From positions 948,660-1,012,659 of the forward strand of contig NZ_JACIJO010000003.1 in NCBI RefSeq assembly GCF_014206875.1: 64,000 nt of DNA, in the 5' to 3' direction. The notes under the pieces are model-generated. The model had not been told where the DNA came from. It made no database searches and saw nothing but the letters and a program-made list of their open reading frames with translations. The position numbers were made by a program, and so were the translations under genes. The stretch is from Algoriphagus iocasae (GTDB lineage: Bacteria; Bacteroidota; Bacteroidia; Cytophagales; Cyclobacteriaceae). This document shows, one piece after another, positions 54,726-63,186 of the stretch; the first letter of the stretch is position 1, and every line of letters starts with the position of its first letter.

Positions 54726-55457
54726 ATGAAACCAATACTCCTTTCACTTATTCTATTTCTGGTTTTCCAAGGATCATACGCCCAGTTGTCTTATTCTGGA
54801 AATATCCTCGATGCCAATGATAAAAGGTATTTAGAGGGAGTGTCAGTAGAAGTTATAGGTAAAAATGAGGCTGATTCTACCAATGCCAGAGGTTATTTTA
54901 ATGTTCAGGCAAAAGAAGGGGATACGCTAAAAGTGACATTTCCTGGTTTTATTGATCAAAAAATCATCCTTTCTTCAGAGCGATTTATTCAGATTCAGAT
55001 TCAAGATCAAGCTCGGCTTTTACCCACATTTGAAGTGAAAGCAGAACCTTATTCTTTCCGTTTTAAAGATGGAAAGCTTGTGATTGTTGATCCAAATGAG
55101 GAAAAACCATTGTCGGCTAAAGGTCAGGTAACAGCAGGATTTCGGGATTCTCCCGAAGGTGGTGTGGCGATCGGAGGTGTAATATCCTATTTCACCAAAA
55201 AGTCGAAAAATGCCCGGGAATACGCGAAGAAACTAGAATATTTAAAGAGAAGAGAAGGGTATTTAAAGATTATTGATTCCGATTCCATTAAAACAGTTTT
55301 GGAAAAGGATTATAAGATAAGCGATGATGAGTGGGATCCTTTGATCATTAAATTTAATCAAATGCATGCGCATCATGAATTTTTGGATTGGTCCAGTGAA
55401 AAAGTATATGCCCGGTTAAGGGAGTTTATCGAATGGGAAAAGGATTGGTCCAATTAG
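54726..55457 (+). CDS. Exported CarboxypepD_reg-like protein
   Basis: A 243-residue protein: signal peptide (1-19), then a carboxypeptidase-regulatory-like beta-sandwich (about 22-95, GNILDANDKRYLEGVSVEVIG), and a C-terminal helical region. Function unknown; such proteins are common in the Bacteroidota envelope. Its TAG stop interlocks by 4 nt with the stop of the convergent DUF4442 gene. Confidence 0.78.
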   Translation: MKPILLSLILFLVFQGSYAQLSYSGNILDANDKRYLEGVSVEVIGKNEADSTNARGYFNVQAKEGDTLKVTFPGFIDQKIILSSERFIQIQIQDQARLLPTFEVKAEPYSFRFKDGKLVIVDPNEEKPLSAKGQVTAGFRDSPEGGVAIGGVISYFTKKSKNAREYAKKLEYLKRREGYLKIIDSDSIKTVLEKDYKISDDEWDPLIIKFNQMHAHHEFLDWSSEKVYARLREFIEWEKDWSN

Positions 55458-55960
55458 GATTTGCGCTTAAATGACCAAGTGATAAAAAACTGAGCGACTA
55501 GTTCTCCATCCTCATTCAGTCCTTTGGAGATCATTTGCAATTGCCCGCTTTCCCCAACTTGTAATCTATTTATCAATTCATTTAACTCAATTCCTTGATC
55601 ACAGGAAAACGTGATTTTTTGATTTGCTTTTTTCTTAAACTCCGCTTTAAAATCTACCACCAACATGCTGAAATCACCTTTTCCCGCTAATGCCAATTGG
55701 GCTAGTAATCCTGTGCTCAATTCACCAGCACCAGCCAAAGCAGCGAAATAAATAGATCTGAAGGGGTTTTGGCTTCGCCAGAAGTAGGGGATAGTTATTT
55801 CACACTTTTCAAGAATCAAAGTTTTGACCCGAAGTTTCCAAAAAACCGCAGAAGGTAGTTTGACCAGCATATACCACCAAAAGATGAATGGATTGCACAT
55901 TTTGCTGATGTAGGATTTTGCTGTTGGATTTAATTCGAAATTTGAAACTTTAGGATTCAT
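55454..55960 (-). CDS. DUF4442 hotdog-fold thioesterase-like protein
   Basis: A 168-residue protein with hotdog-fold features of DUF4442 (PYFWRSQNPFRSIYFAALAGAGELSTG). The likely activity is an acyl-thioester hydrolase, unproven. The ATG at 55960 is chosen over an upstream in-frame start because the family begins near there. It overlaps the CarboxypepD_reg-like gene by 4 nt. Confidence 0.78.
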   Translation of the reverse strand: MNPKVSNFELNPTAKSYISKMCNPFIFWWYMLVKLPSAVFWKLRVKTLILEKCEITIPYFWRSQNPFRSIYFAALAGAGELSTGLLAQLALAGKGDFSMLVVDFKAEFKKKANQKITFSCDQGIELNELINRLQVGESGQLQMISKGLNEDGELVAQFFITWSFKRKS

Positions 55961-56054
55961 GAAAATTATATTTGACCTCAAAATAACATAAATATCAAAG
56001 AGTATTGAATTTGGTATTTTATTTGAATTTAGATTTTGAAAAACAACCAACAAA

Positions 56055-56849
56055 ATGAAAAAACTAGCATTAATATTTGGATTAGGATTGATTTTCTACG
56101 CCTGTGCTAAAGTGCCTTTGACTGGTAGATCTCAGCTAGCATTGGTATCAAGCGAAGAAATTCAACCTCTTGTAGATGAACAATACGATCAAGTCCTAAA
56201 GGAAAATAAGGTAGTTACAGGCTCAGCAGACGGGCAGAAAGTTCTCAAAGTGGGGAAAAGAATGGCGGCAGCAGTGGAGTCCTATTTAAGAGATTCCGGA
56301 TATGCTGAACTGGCAGATGATTTCAGTTGGGAATTTAACCTGATAGAAAGTGAACAAGTAAACGCTTGGTGTATGCCAGGAGGTAAAGTTGCTTTCTATA
56401 CCGGAATTATGCCTATTACTCAAACTGAAACAGGTATCGCAGTGGTGATGGGTCATGAAATTGCCCATGCGGTAGCGGCACATTCCAGAGAAAGAATGTC
56501 AAACGGTTTGATAGCAAACTTTGGAGTAGGACTTTTATCAACTGCTATCGGTCAAAACCCATCATTAACTCAATCCATCTTCTTGCAGTCTGTGGGTATC
56601 GGTTCTGAACTGGGAATGTTAAGCTTCTCAAGAAAGCATGAAACAGAGGCTGATCAACTTGGGTTGACATTTATGGCGATTGCAGGTTATGATCCAAGAG
56701 AAGCACCAATTTTCTGGGAAAGAATGCAAGCACAAAGTAATGGACAAGCTCCACCGGAGTTTTTATCTACTCACCCGGATCCAAGAAATAGAATTAAAAA
56801 GCTAAATGAATGGATGCCTGATGCGCTTAAATATTATAACGCTCAATAA
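56055..56849 (+). CDS. M48-family metalloprotease lipoprotein (BepA/LoiP-like)
   Basis: A 264-residue lipoprotein (lipobox F-Y-A-C, Cys17) with the zinc motif HEIAH (134-138) and the third ligand in the E-T-E-A-D-Q helix. Such periplasmic proteases take part in outer-membrane quality control. The final S-T-H-P-D-P-R-N-R-I motif is typical. A strong terminator follows. Confidence 0.92.
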   Translation: MKKLALIFGLGLIFYACAKVPLTGRSQLALVSSEEIQPLVDEQYDQVLKENKVVTGSADGQKVLKVGKRMAAAVESYLRDSGYAELADDFSWEFNLIESEQVNAWCMPGGKVAFYTGIMPITQTETGIAVVMGHEIAHAVAAHSRERMSNGLIANFGVGLLSTAIGQNPSLTQSIFLQSVGIGSELGMLSFSRKHETEADQLGLTFMAIAGYDPREAPIFWERMQAQSNGQAPPEFLSTHPDPRNRIKKLNEWMPDALKYYNAQ

Positions 56850-56854
56850 AAGTA

Positions 56855-56887
56855 AAACCCGGAAGAATCACTTCCGGGTTTATTTTT
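56855..56887. terminator. Bidirectional hairpin terminator
   Basis: An 11-bp GC-rich stem (AAACCCGGAAG with CTTCCGGGTTT, AATCA loop) ends the M48 gene and the convergent exonuclease gene. Confidence 0.92.
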
Positions 56888-57693
56888 TATCTATTTGAGA
56901 AGCCTCTAAGTTTTACCTGAGTCAATTTCCTTTTTGTATCCAAAGGAAAATCCCCACGCATCATCCAATCATAATATCCTGGCTCTTCCTTAAAAACCTG
57001 TTCGATTGGCTTTCCTTTATGTTTCCCAAAATTGAAGACTTCTTCTCCCTGAGAGTTAAAAACAAACCGACCTGCAAGGTCAACCATTTTTTCATTGACC
57101 AGATCATGAATTTTCTTCATGTCATTTTCAAACACTCCAAGTTTATTTCCTTGTAAGTCGATAGCTTCTTCCCCTTGATAGCGTTCTACCTGCGCTCTAA
57201 AAACATCCATAGTAGCCAATGTATCTGCTTCGGCGCTGTGGGCATTTTCCAAAGTCTTTCCACAATAAAACTTGTAAGCAGCAGTAAGATTTCTTTTTTC
57301 CATCAGATGAAAAATCTTTTGGGCATCAAGAAGATTACGCTTATCCAAGTCAAATTCAATTCCTGCTCTCAAAAATTCTTCAACAAGTAAAGGGATATCA
57401 TATTTCAAGACATTGAAACCAGAGAGATCAGACTGACCGATAAACTGATGCACTTCTTTGGAGATTTCCTTAAAAGTTGGTTCGTTTTTCACATCCTTAT
57501 CATATAAGCCGTGGATAAGAGATGCCTCTAGCGGGATTGGAATTCCCGGATTTACCCTTCTCGTATATATTTCCTGTCCTCCATCAATGGTTAATTTAAC
57601 AATGGATATTTCCACAATTCTATCTGTGGAAATATTGGTGCCCGTAGCCTCCAAATCAAAAAATGCAATGGAGTTTTTGAGATTTAATTTCAT
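56887..57693 (-). CDS. DnaQ-like 3'-5' exonuclease with C-terminal DUF3820 domain
   Basis: A 268-residue protein. Residues 8-175 form a DEDD exonuclease (Asp13 and Glu15 in FFDLEATG; Asp157 with His152 in HSAEAD). Residues 215-268 match DUF3820 (FNFGKHKGKPIEQVFKEEPGYYDWM in outline). It probably trims DNA or RNA; no polymerase link is shown. It is followed by the mpl gene's region on the same strand in the opposite order (mpl lies upstream). Confidence 0.85.
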   Translation of the reverse strand: MKLNLKNSIAFFDLEATGTNISTDRIVEISIVKLTIDGGQEIYTRRVNPGIPIPLEASLIHGLYDKDVKNEPTFKEISKEVHQFIGQSDLSGFNVLKYDIPLLVEEFLRAGIEFDLDKRNLLDAQKIFHLMEKRNLTAAYKFYCGKTLENAHSAEADTLATMDVFRAQVERYQGEEAIDLQGNKLGVFENDMKKIHDLVNEKMVDLAGRFVFNSQGEEVFNFGKHKGKPIEQVFKEEPGYYDWMMRGDFPLDTKRKLTQVKLRGFSNR

Positions 57694-57751
57694 TCTATCT
57701 TTTTGTTTTTCCTTACAAAGGGTGTCAATGCAAAGAATTTAATGTTTCAAT

Positions 57752-59107
57752 TTACTTGAATTTAGCTTTTAATTCTTCCAAATCCATATTGTCATAGTTT
57801 CCAGAAGACATAAGAAGCAAATTCGTTTTTGAATAATCTTGTTGTAGCAAGTACTCTTTAAGCTTTTGACTATCGGTAAACAAAATTAAATCAGGTCTTT
57901 TAAAACCATCCCTTAACGATTCCTCATCCAGAACTTCCAGTTTTTTTAAGGCAGCCGCATGAGGGTTTAAATAAATGATTGAAATGTCTGCCGAATCCAT
58001 CGATCCTTCATAGTTAGGAAGGAACTCTTTGTTTAAAGAAGAATAAGTGTGCAATTCCTGAACGGCAATTAAGGTTCTTTCTGGGAATTGGGATTTGACA
58101 GCATTGACAGTTGCTTTCAATTTAGAAGGAGCATGGGCAAAATCTCGATAGAGGCAGGCATTATCATTTCCGGCGATTAATTCCTGTCTCTTGGCTGCAC
58201 CTTTGAAACTTTGGATAGATTCGTAGAATTGCTCTTTTGTCAAACCTAAAGCAAGACAGATGTCCAGAGCACCCTGAAGATTTTGAAGGTTGTGTTCTCC
58301 AAAAATGAAAATTGGAATCATCCCAACTTCAGTTTTTAAGTAGGTTTTACCACTTTCGATTGTTGCTGCGTGAGCTTTATAAGGAGTTTTTTTGGCTTTG
58401 ATCTCTAGTGCTTCAGCTGCAACTTTTACCAATTGATCTGCTTCACAATAGATTAATTCACCATCGTCTGGTGTTGTCTCCATGAATTTCCTGAACTGAT
58501 CCTTGTACTCGCCAAAATCTGGGAAGACATTGTAATGATCCCAGGCGATACCAGATACCAAGGCAATGTTATGCTTGTAATGGAAAAATTTGGGAGTTCT
58601 GTCCAATGGAGAAGTAAGGTATTCATCTCCTTCAATTATTATTATTGGTGCATCCGATAATCTAACCATCAAATCAAAACCTTCGATTTGGGCACCTACC
58701 AGGTAATCAAAATCGATTTTTTGATCTTTCAGAACATGCAAAATGATCGATGTGATGGATGTTTTGCCATGAGATCCGGCAATGACTACCCGGTTTTTAT
58801 CCTTGCTTTGATTAAAAATAAACTCAGGAAACGAGTAAACTGGGATTCCTAAATCTTGTGCTTTTTCCAACTCAGGATTATCTATCCGGGCATGCATGCC
58901 TAAAATAATCCCATCCAGATCTTCGGTGATTTTTTCAGGAAACCAACCATATTCCTTTGGTAAAATTCCGGCTTTGGATAATCTGGATTTAGAAGGTTCA
59001 TAAATTTCATCGTCAGATCCGCTGACATGATATCCTTTCTCTACGAGTGCCAATGCCAAATTATGCATCACCGCACCTCCAATAGCTATGAAATGATAGT
59101 TCTTCAT
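57752..59107 (-). CDS. mpl: Murein tripeptide ligase Mpl
   Basis: A 451-residue Mur-ligase-family enzyme that rejoins recycled L-Ala-gamma-D-Glu-mDAP to UDP-MurNAc. It has the Rossmann start (FIAIGGAVMHNLALAL), the ATP P-loop GSHGKTS (111-117) and the Mpl-like region H-Y-N-V-F-P-D. The ATG at 59107 is chosen; an upstream in-frame start adds 19 unrelated residues. Confidence 0.92.
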   Translation of the reverse strand: MKNYHFIAIGGAVMHNLALALVEKGYHVSGSDDEIYEPSKSRLSKAGILPKEYGWFPEKITEDLDGIILGMHARIDNPELEKAQDLGIPVYSFPEFIFNQSKDKNRVVIAGSHGKTSITSIILHVLKDQKIDFDYLVGAQIEGFDLMVRLSDAPIIIIEGDEYLTSPLDRTPKFFHYKHNIALVSGIAWDHYNVFPDFGEYKDQFRKFMETTPDDGELIYCEADQLVKVAAEALEIKAKKTPYKAHAATIESGKTYLKTEVGMIPIFIFGEHNLQNLQGALDICLALGLTKEQFYESIQSFKGAAKRQELIAGNDNACLYRDFAHAPSKLKATVNAVKSQFPERTLIAVQELHTYSSLNKEFLPNYEGSMDSADISIIYLNPHAAALKKLEVLDEESLRDGFKRPDLILFTDSQKLKEYLLQQDYSKTNLLLMSSGNYDNMDLEELKAKFK

Positions 59108-59244
59108 ATAGTTGGGTTTAGTTCTTCGATTTATAGTCAAACTTAAAAAGAAATTTGGCTGCATCGATTTATATGGATTCTTAAATCCTACAATTTTTTA
59201 AGGATGGTACATTTTATTTATTTTCATTACGGAATTTTGACTTT

Positions 59245-59937
59245 ATGTTAGACGATAAATACGCGTATTTAATCCTCGCCTTATTGTATATGGTGCCTTG
59301 GTTTATAGTGTATTTGAAAAGCCCTTGGAGAAATGGAATGATTAAAGTCGGCTTAGCTGGAGGACTGATGGGGATTGTCGCGGAAGTCTGGTATTTCAGG
59401 GATTACTGGCGACCGCCAACACTCCTAGGTGAAGGAGTTGTCGGTTTGGAAGATTACATCATAGGTTTTGCCCTATTTGGAGTGGGGGGATATATTTATT
59501 CGTCTTTTACCAAGCGGGAAATCGATTATTCAAAAGTTTCTAAACCCATCAATAAGGAATTTATTTATCTTTTTTTATTAGCATGTATTTGCCTGACTGT
59601 GTTTAGTATAGGGTTTGGAATTCATTCTGGATATGTAACTTTCTTGATTTTTCTATGCCTTTCTGTCTACATCTGGATCAAAAGACCAGATTTAATTCAA
59701 TTATCTTTGATTTCGGCTTTTGCCACCTTGGGTATTTCTTTGCTGATTTATTACATCAATTTTAATTTATTATTTCCGCACTATTGGGATACCTATGGGA
59801 TGTTAAATCAACCTATTTTAGGATTTAAAATATTCAATATCCCCCTTTCTGAGATGATATGGCATTTCTCATGGGCAATGCTTTGTAGCATGTTCAGAGG
59901 ATTTAGAAATGGAGTATATTATAAATCACCCAATTAG
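59245..59937 (+). CDS. Lycopene-cyclase-domain-like membrane protein
   Basis: A 230-residue polytopic protein with about seven hydrophobic segments. Two similar blocks, V-G-L-E-D-Y-I-I-G-F-A-L-F and I-P-L-S-E-M-I-W-H-F-S-W, recall the P-x-E-E/D motifs of the repeated CrtYc/CrtYd lycopene cyclase domains. No carotenoid genes are near. The link is weak and by eye, so I leave the function open. Confidence 0.5.
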   Translation: MLDDKYAYLILALLYMVPWFIVYLKSPWRNGMIKVGLAGGLMGIVAEVWYFRDYWRPPTLLGEGVVGLEDYIIGFALFGVGGYIYSSFTKREIDYSKVSKPINKEFIYLFLLACICLTVFSIGFGIHSGYVTFLIFLCLSVYIWIKRPDLIQLSLISAFATLGISLLIYYINFNLLFPHYWDTYGMLNQPILGFKIFNIPLSEMIWHFSWAMLCSMFRGFRNGVYYKSPN

Positions 59938-60029
59938 ATCCGAGGCTTGATTTTTGTGGCTTATCGATGTTGATAAGTCTGGCAAAACTTGTTTAAAACT
60001 CATGGTCAGAAGACCATACATTTGTTAAT

Positions 60030-61607
60030 ATGACTGAAAAAAGTACCAATCCCCGAATTGCACGTAAACACCCTGCTCCAGCTACTCCTAATATGATGGG
60101 GAAAGTTCCTCCTCAGGCGGTAGATTTGGAAGAAGCTGTTCTTGGAGCATTGATGCTCGAGAAAGATGCTTTGACGAATGTTATTGACATTTTGAAGGTG
60201 GAGAGTTTCTATAAAGATTCTCACCAGGTGATTTTTCAGGCAATTTTGGATTTGTTTACTGATAGTCAGCCAATTGATTTATTGACCGTAACGAATCAGC
60301 TTCGTAGAAATGGGACTTTGGAGATAGCAGGTGGCGCGTTTTATGTGACCGAATTGACCTCTAAAGTTGCTTCGGCTGCGAATATTGAATACCACGCTAG
60401 AATCATCACTGAACAGTCCATTAAGCGGGAAATGATCCGTATTTCTTCGGAAATCCAAAAAGATGCCTATGAAGACACTACGGATGTTTTTGAGCTTTTG
60501 GATAAAATGGAGCAGTCACTTTTTGAGATTTCGGAGAAAAATATCAGGAAAAACTATTCCGATATGAAATCGATTATGCGTGAGGCCATTATAGAATTGG
60601 AGTCAAGAAGAGATCAAAAAGATGGTCTGACAGGTGTTCCTTCCGGTTTTACTGCTTTGGATAGAGTTACTTCTGGATGGCAAAAATCTGATTTAGTGAT
60701 TATTGCGGCTCGTCCTGCTATGGGTAAGACGGCCTTTGTTCTATCAGTATTGAGAAATGCTGCGGTGGACCACAATAAACCGGTAGCTATATTCTCTCTC
60801 GAGATGTCTTCAGTCCAATTGGTTAATCGTTTGATAAGTTCGGAGGCAGAATTAGATTCAGAAAAAATTAAAAAAGGATCCTTGGAGGAGCATGAATGGG
60901 CTCAGCTAGTCCATAAAACGGCGAAACTTTCCAAAGCTCCTTTGTTTGTAGATGATACACCGGCTTTGTCCATTTTGGAACTTCGTGCAAAATGTAGAAA
61001 GCTAAAAGCTCAACATGACATTCAGATGATCGTGATTGATTACCTGCAGTTGATGTCAGGTGATTCCAAAGGCGGAGGTGGCGGAAACCGTGAACAGGAA
61101 ATCGCGAGTATTTCCCGGGCATTGAAAAAAATCGCGAAAGAATTGAGTGTTCCGGTAATTGCACTTTCTCAGCTTTCCAGAGCTGTAGAAACCAGAGGAG
61201 GAGATAAGCGACCACAGCTTTCCGATTTGAGGGAATCAGGAGCCATAGAGCAGGATGCGGATATGGTAATGTTCCTTTATCGTCCTGAATATTATGGTAT
61301 TACTGAAGATGAGGATCATAATTCAACTCAAGGAGTTGGTGAAGTTATTATTGCAAAACACAGAAATGGTTCTTTGGATACGGTTAAACTTCGATTTATT
61401 GGTCGTTATACGAAGTTCCAGGATTTGGATCATTTCGGATCTCCGGCGATGAATCAGCCCGTATACGCTTCAAATTTCTCTAAACAATCCTCAGGAGTTT
61501 CTTCTTTTGATTCTGGTCAAACCATCAAAATGCAGAGTAAAGCAAATTCTGATTTTGATGATACCGACGATTTATTGAATCGTCCAAATTCTCCAGTCGA
61601 CTTTTAA
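60030..61607 (+). CDS. dnaB: Replicative DNA helicase DnaB
   Basis: A 525-residue hexameric helicase. N-terminal domain (about 28-140, PPQAVDLEEAVLGALML), linker, then a RecA-like motor with Walker A (AARPAMGKTAF, about 227-237), Walker B Asp337 in VIDYLQLM and G-A-I-E-Q-D-A-D-M-V. It unwinds the fork and recruits primase. The next gene starts 9 bp after its stop. Confidence 0.97.
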   Translation: MTEKSTNPRIARKHPAPATPNMMGKVPPQAVDLEEAVLGALMLEKDALTNVIDILKVESFYKDSHQVIFQAILDLFTDSQPIDLLTVTNQLRRNGTLEIAGGAFYVTELTSKVASAANIEYHARIITEQSIKREMIRISSEIQKDAYEDTTDVFELLDKMEQSLFEISEKNIRKNYSDMKSIMREAIIELESRRDQKDGLTGVPSGFTALDRVTSGWQKSDLVIIAARPAMGKTAFVLSVLRNAAVDHNKPVAIFSLEMSSVQLVNRLISSEAELDSEKIKKGSLEEHEWAQLVHKTAKLSKAPLFVDDTPALSILELRAKCRKLKAQHDIQMIVIDYLQLMSGDSKGGGGGNREQEIASISRALKKIAKELSVPVIALSQLSRAVETRGGDKRPQLSDLRESGAIEQDADMVMFLYRPEYYGITEDEDHNSTQGVGEVIIAKHRNGSLDTVKLRFIGRYTKFQDLDHFGSPAMNQPVYASNFSKQSSGVSSFDSGQTIKMQSKANSDFDDTDDLLNRPNSPVDF

Positions 61608-61616
61608 ATCCTTCTA

Positions 61617-62615
61617 ATGAAAGCTATTACCCTTGACAGTAAATCGCCAAGCAAGTTGTCTTTGACTCAAGTTCAAGAAAGAGTATTGGAGTTTGGTGAA
61701 GTTAAAGTTTCTATTCGTGCAGCTGCTTTAAACCATCGAGACGAATGGTGCAGAAAAGGATTATATCCAAATATTCAAGATGGAATTATCCTTGGTTCTG
61801 ATGGGGCAGGAGTTGTAGAAGAAGTGGGGGATGGAGTAGATCTTGCTTGGGTCGGAAAAGAAGTGATTATAAATCCAGCTATCAACTGGGGTCAGGATCA
61901 AAAGGCTCAAAGCAAGGAATTTGAGATTTTGGGAATGCCAAGAAATGGTACGTTGGCAGAAAAGGCTATTGTTCCAGCTGACCGATTGGTTTTGAAACCG
62001 GAGCATTTAAGCTTTGAAGAGGCGGCGGCCTTACCACTTGCTGGATTGACGGCTTACCGAGCTTTATTTTATCATGGACAAGTGAAGCATGGCGAAAAGG
62101 TATTGATTACTGGTTTTGGAGGTGGGGTAGCTCAGTTTGCATTTCAATATGCTTTGGCTGCTGGAGCAGAAGTTTTTGCAAGTAGCAGTAGCAAAGAAAA
62201 ACGATCAGTGGCTACCAAACTCGGAGCGGAAGATGTCTTTGATTATTCAGAAAAAGATTGGGCAGAAAAGGCTCTAAAATCCAGTGGAGGAATTGATTTA
62301 ATTATTGATAGTGCTGCTGGGAATACTTTCAATGATTTGCTTCAAGTGTTGAATCCCGGGGGAAGGCTAATTTTTTATGGAGCGACTCGAGGAAATATCA
62401 GTGAACTTAATGCCCGAAAAATTTTCTGGAACCAATTGAAGATTCAAGGAACTACGATGGGTTCTGATCAGGATTTTGAAGAAATGGTTCAGTTTGTAAA
62501 GGAGCAGGAAATCAAACCTCTAATCGATCAGGTGTTTCCATTTACGGATTGTGACAAGGCTTTTGATAGAATGAAAGATGGAAAGCAACTAGGCAAAATT
62601 GTGTTGGTGCCTTAG
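61617..62615 (+). CDS. Zinc-independent MDR-family oxidoreductase (quinone-reductase-like)
   Basis: A 332-residue medium-chain dehydrogenase/reductase with a GroES-like start (VSIRAAALNHRDEWCRKGLYP), NADPH-binding motif (VLITGFGGGVAQFAFQYA about 163-180) and the D-L-I-I-D-S-A-A-G block. It lacks an obvious structural zinc lobe. It probably reduces quinones or enones. Its TAG stop interlocks with that of the PGDYG-like gene by 4 nt. Confidence 0.85.
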   Translation: MKAITLDSKSPSKLSLTQVQERVLEFGEVKVSIRAAALNHRDEWCRKGLYPNIQDGIILGSDGAGVVEEVGDGVDLAWVGKEVIINPAINWGQDQKAQSKEFEILGMPRNGTLAEKAIVPADRLVLKPEHLSFEEAAALPLAGLTAYRALFYHGQVKHGEKVLITGFGGGVAQFAFQYALAAGAEVFASSSSKEKRSVATKLGAEDVFDYSEKDWAEKALKSSGGIDLIIDSAAGNTFNDLLQVLNPGGRLIFYGATRGNISELNARKIFWNQLKIQGTTMGSDQDFEEMVQFVKEQEIKPLIDQVFPFTDCDKAFDRMKDGKQLGKIVLVP

Positions 62616-63097
62616 GCTTTCTCGTAAGTCTCCCCAAATTCCTTTTTTGCAATTCTGTAAATCTCGTTTTTTTCTGGCGGGACTACCAAAAAATCGCCTA
62701 CTCTTAGAAGGGTTAATTCCTTCCAAGGAGCTTGAAATTCCATTTTCTCATCTTTAGTGAAATGGCTCAAATTTTCAATTTTGACCTCAATGGCGATGAT
62801 TTTTCCTTTAGGTTGATAGCTACCCCATCCATTCTCCAAGGATTGGATCAGTGTGTATTTTTTTTCAAAGACATCTGGTTTTACCAGGTATTGCTCTGAA
62901 GAAGAAGTTTGATTTTCTACTAACCAATCACCTTTTTCAGCTTTGTTTTTGGTCTCATCCCCATCATTGGTTCTCGTGATTATTACAACTCCTGGAACAG
63001 CTTTTTTAGCTTTTATAAGGCTCTTTTTTTGATAGATAGAGCCTTTTTCTTCTAAAATTGGTAAAAAATGATTTAACATTTCTTGCTGAGTGATCAT
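62612..63097 (-). CDS. PGDYG-like protein of unknown function
   Basis: A 161-residue protein with K-G-D-W-L-V...Q-Y-L-V-K-P-D-V-F-E-K-K-Y, resembling the PGDYG domain. Two such segments may be present (a second around G-D-F-L-V-V-P). Function unknown. It is convergent with the MDR gene, overlapping by 4 nt, and divergent from the patatin gene. Confidence 0.6.
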   Translation of the reverse strand: MITQQEMLNHFLPILEEKGSIYQKKSLIKAKKAVPGVVIITRTNDGDETKNKAEKGDWLVENQTSSSEQYLVKPDVFEKKYTLIQSLENGWGSYQPKGKIIAIEVKIENLSHFTKDEKMEFQAPWKELTLLRVGDFLVVPPEKNEIYRIAKKEFGETYEKA

Positions 63098-63186
63098 AGG
63101 AAAAATCTATTTTTTGAAGGGATGAAAATTCAATTTAGTAAATTGATAGGCAAATCTTTTCTTATTCATTTTCAAATTTAATTTTT

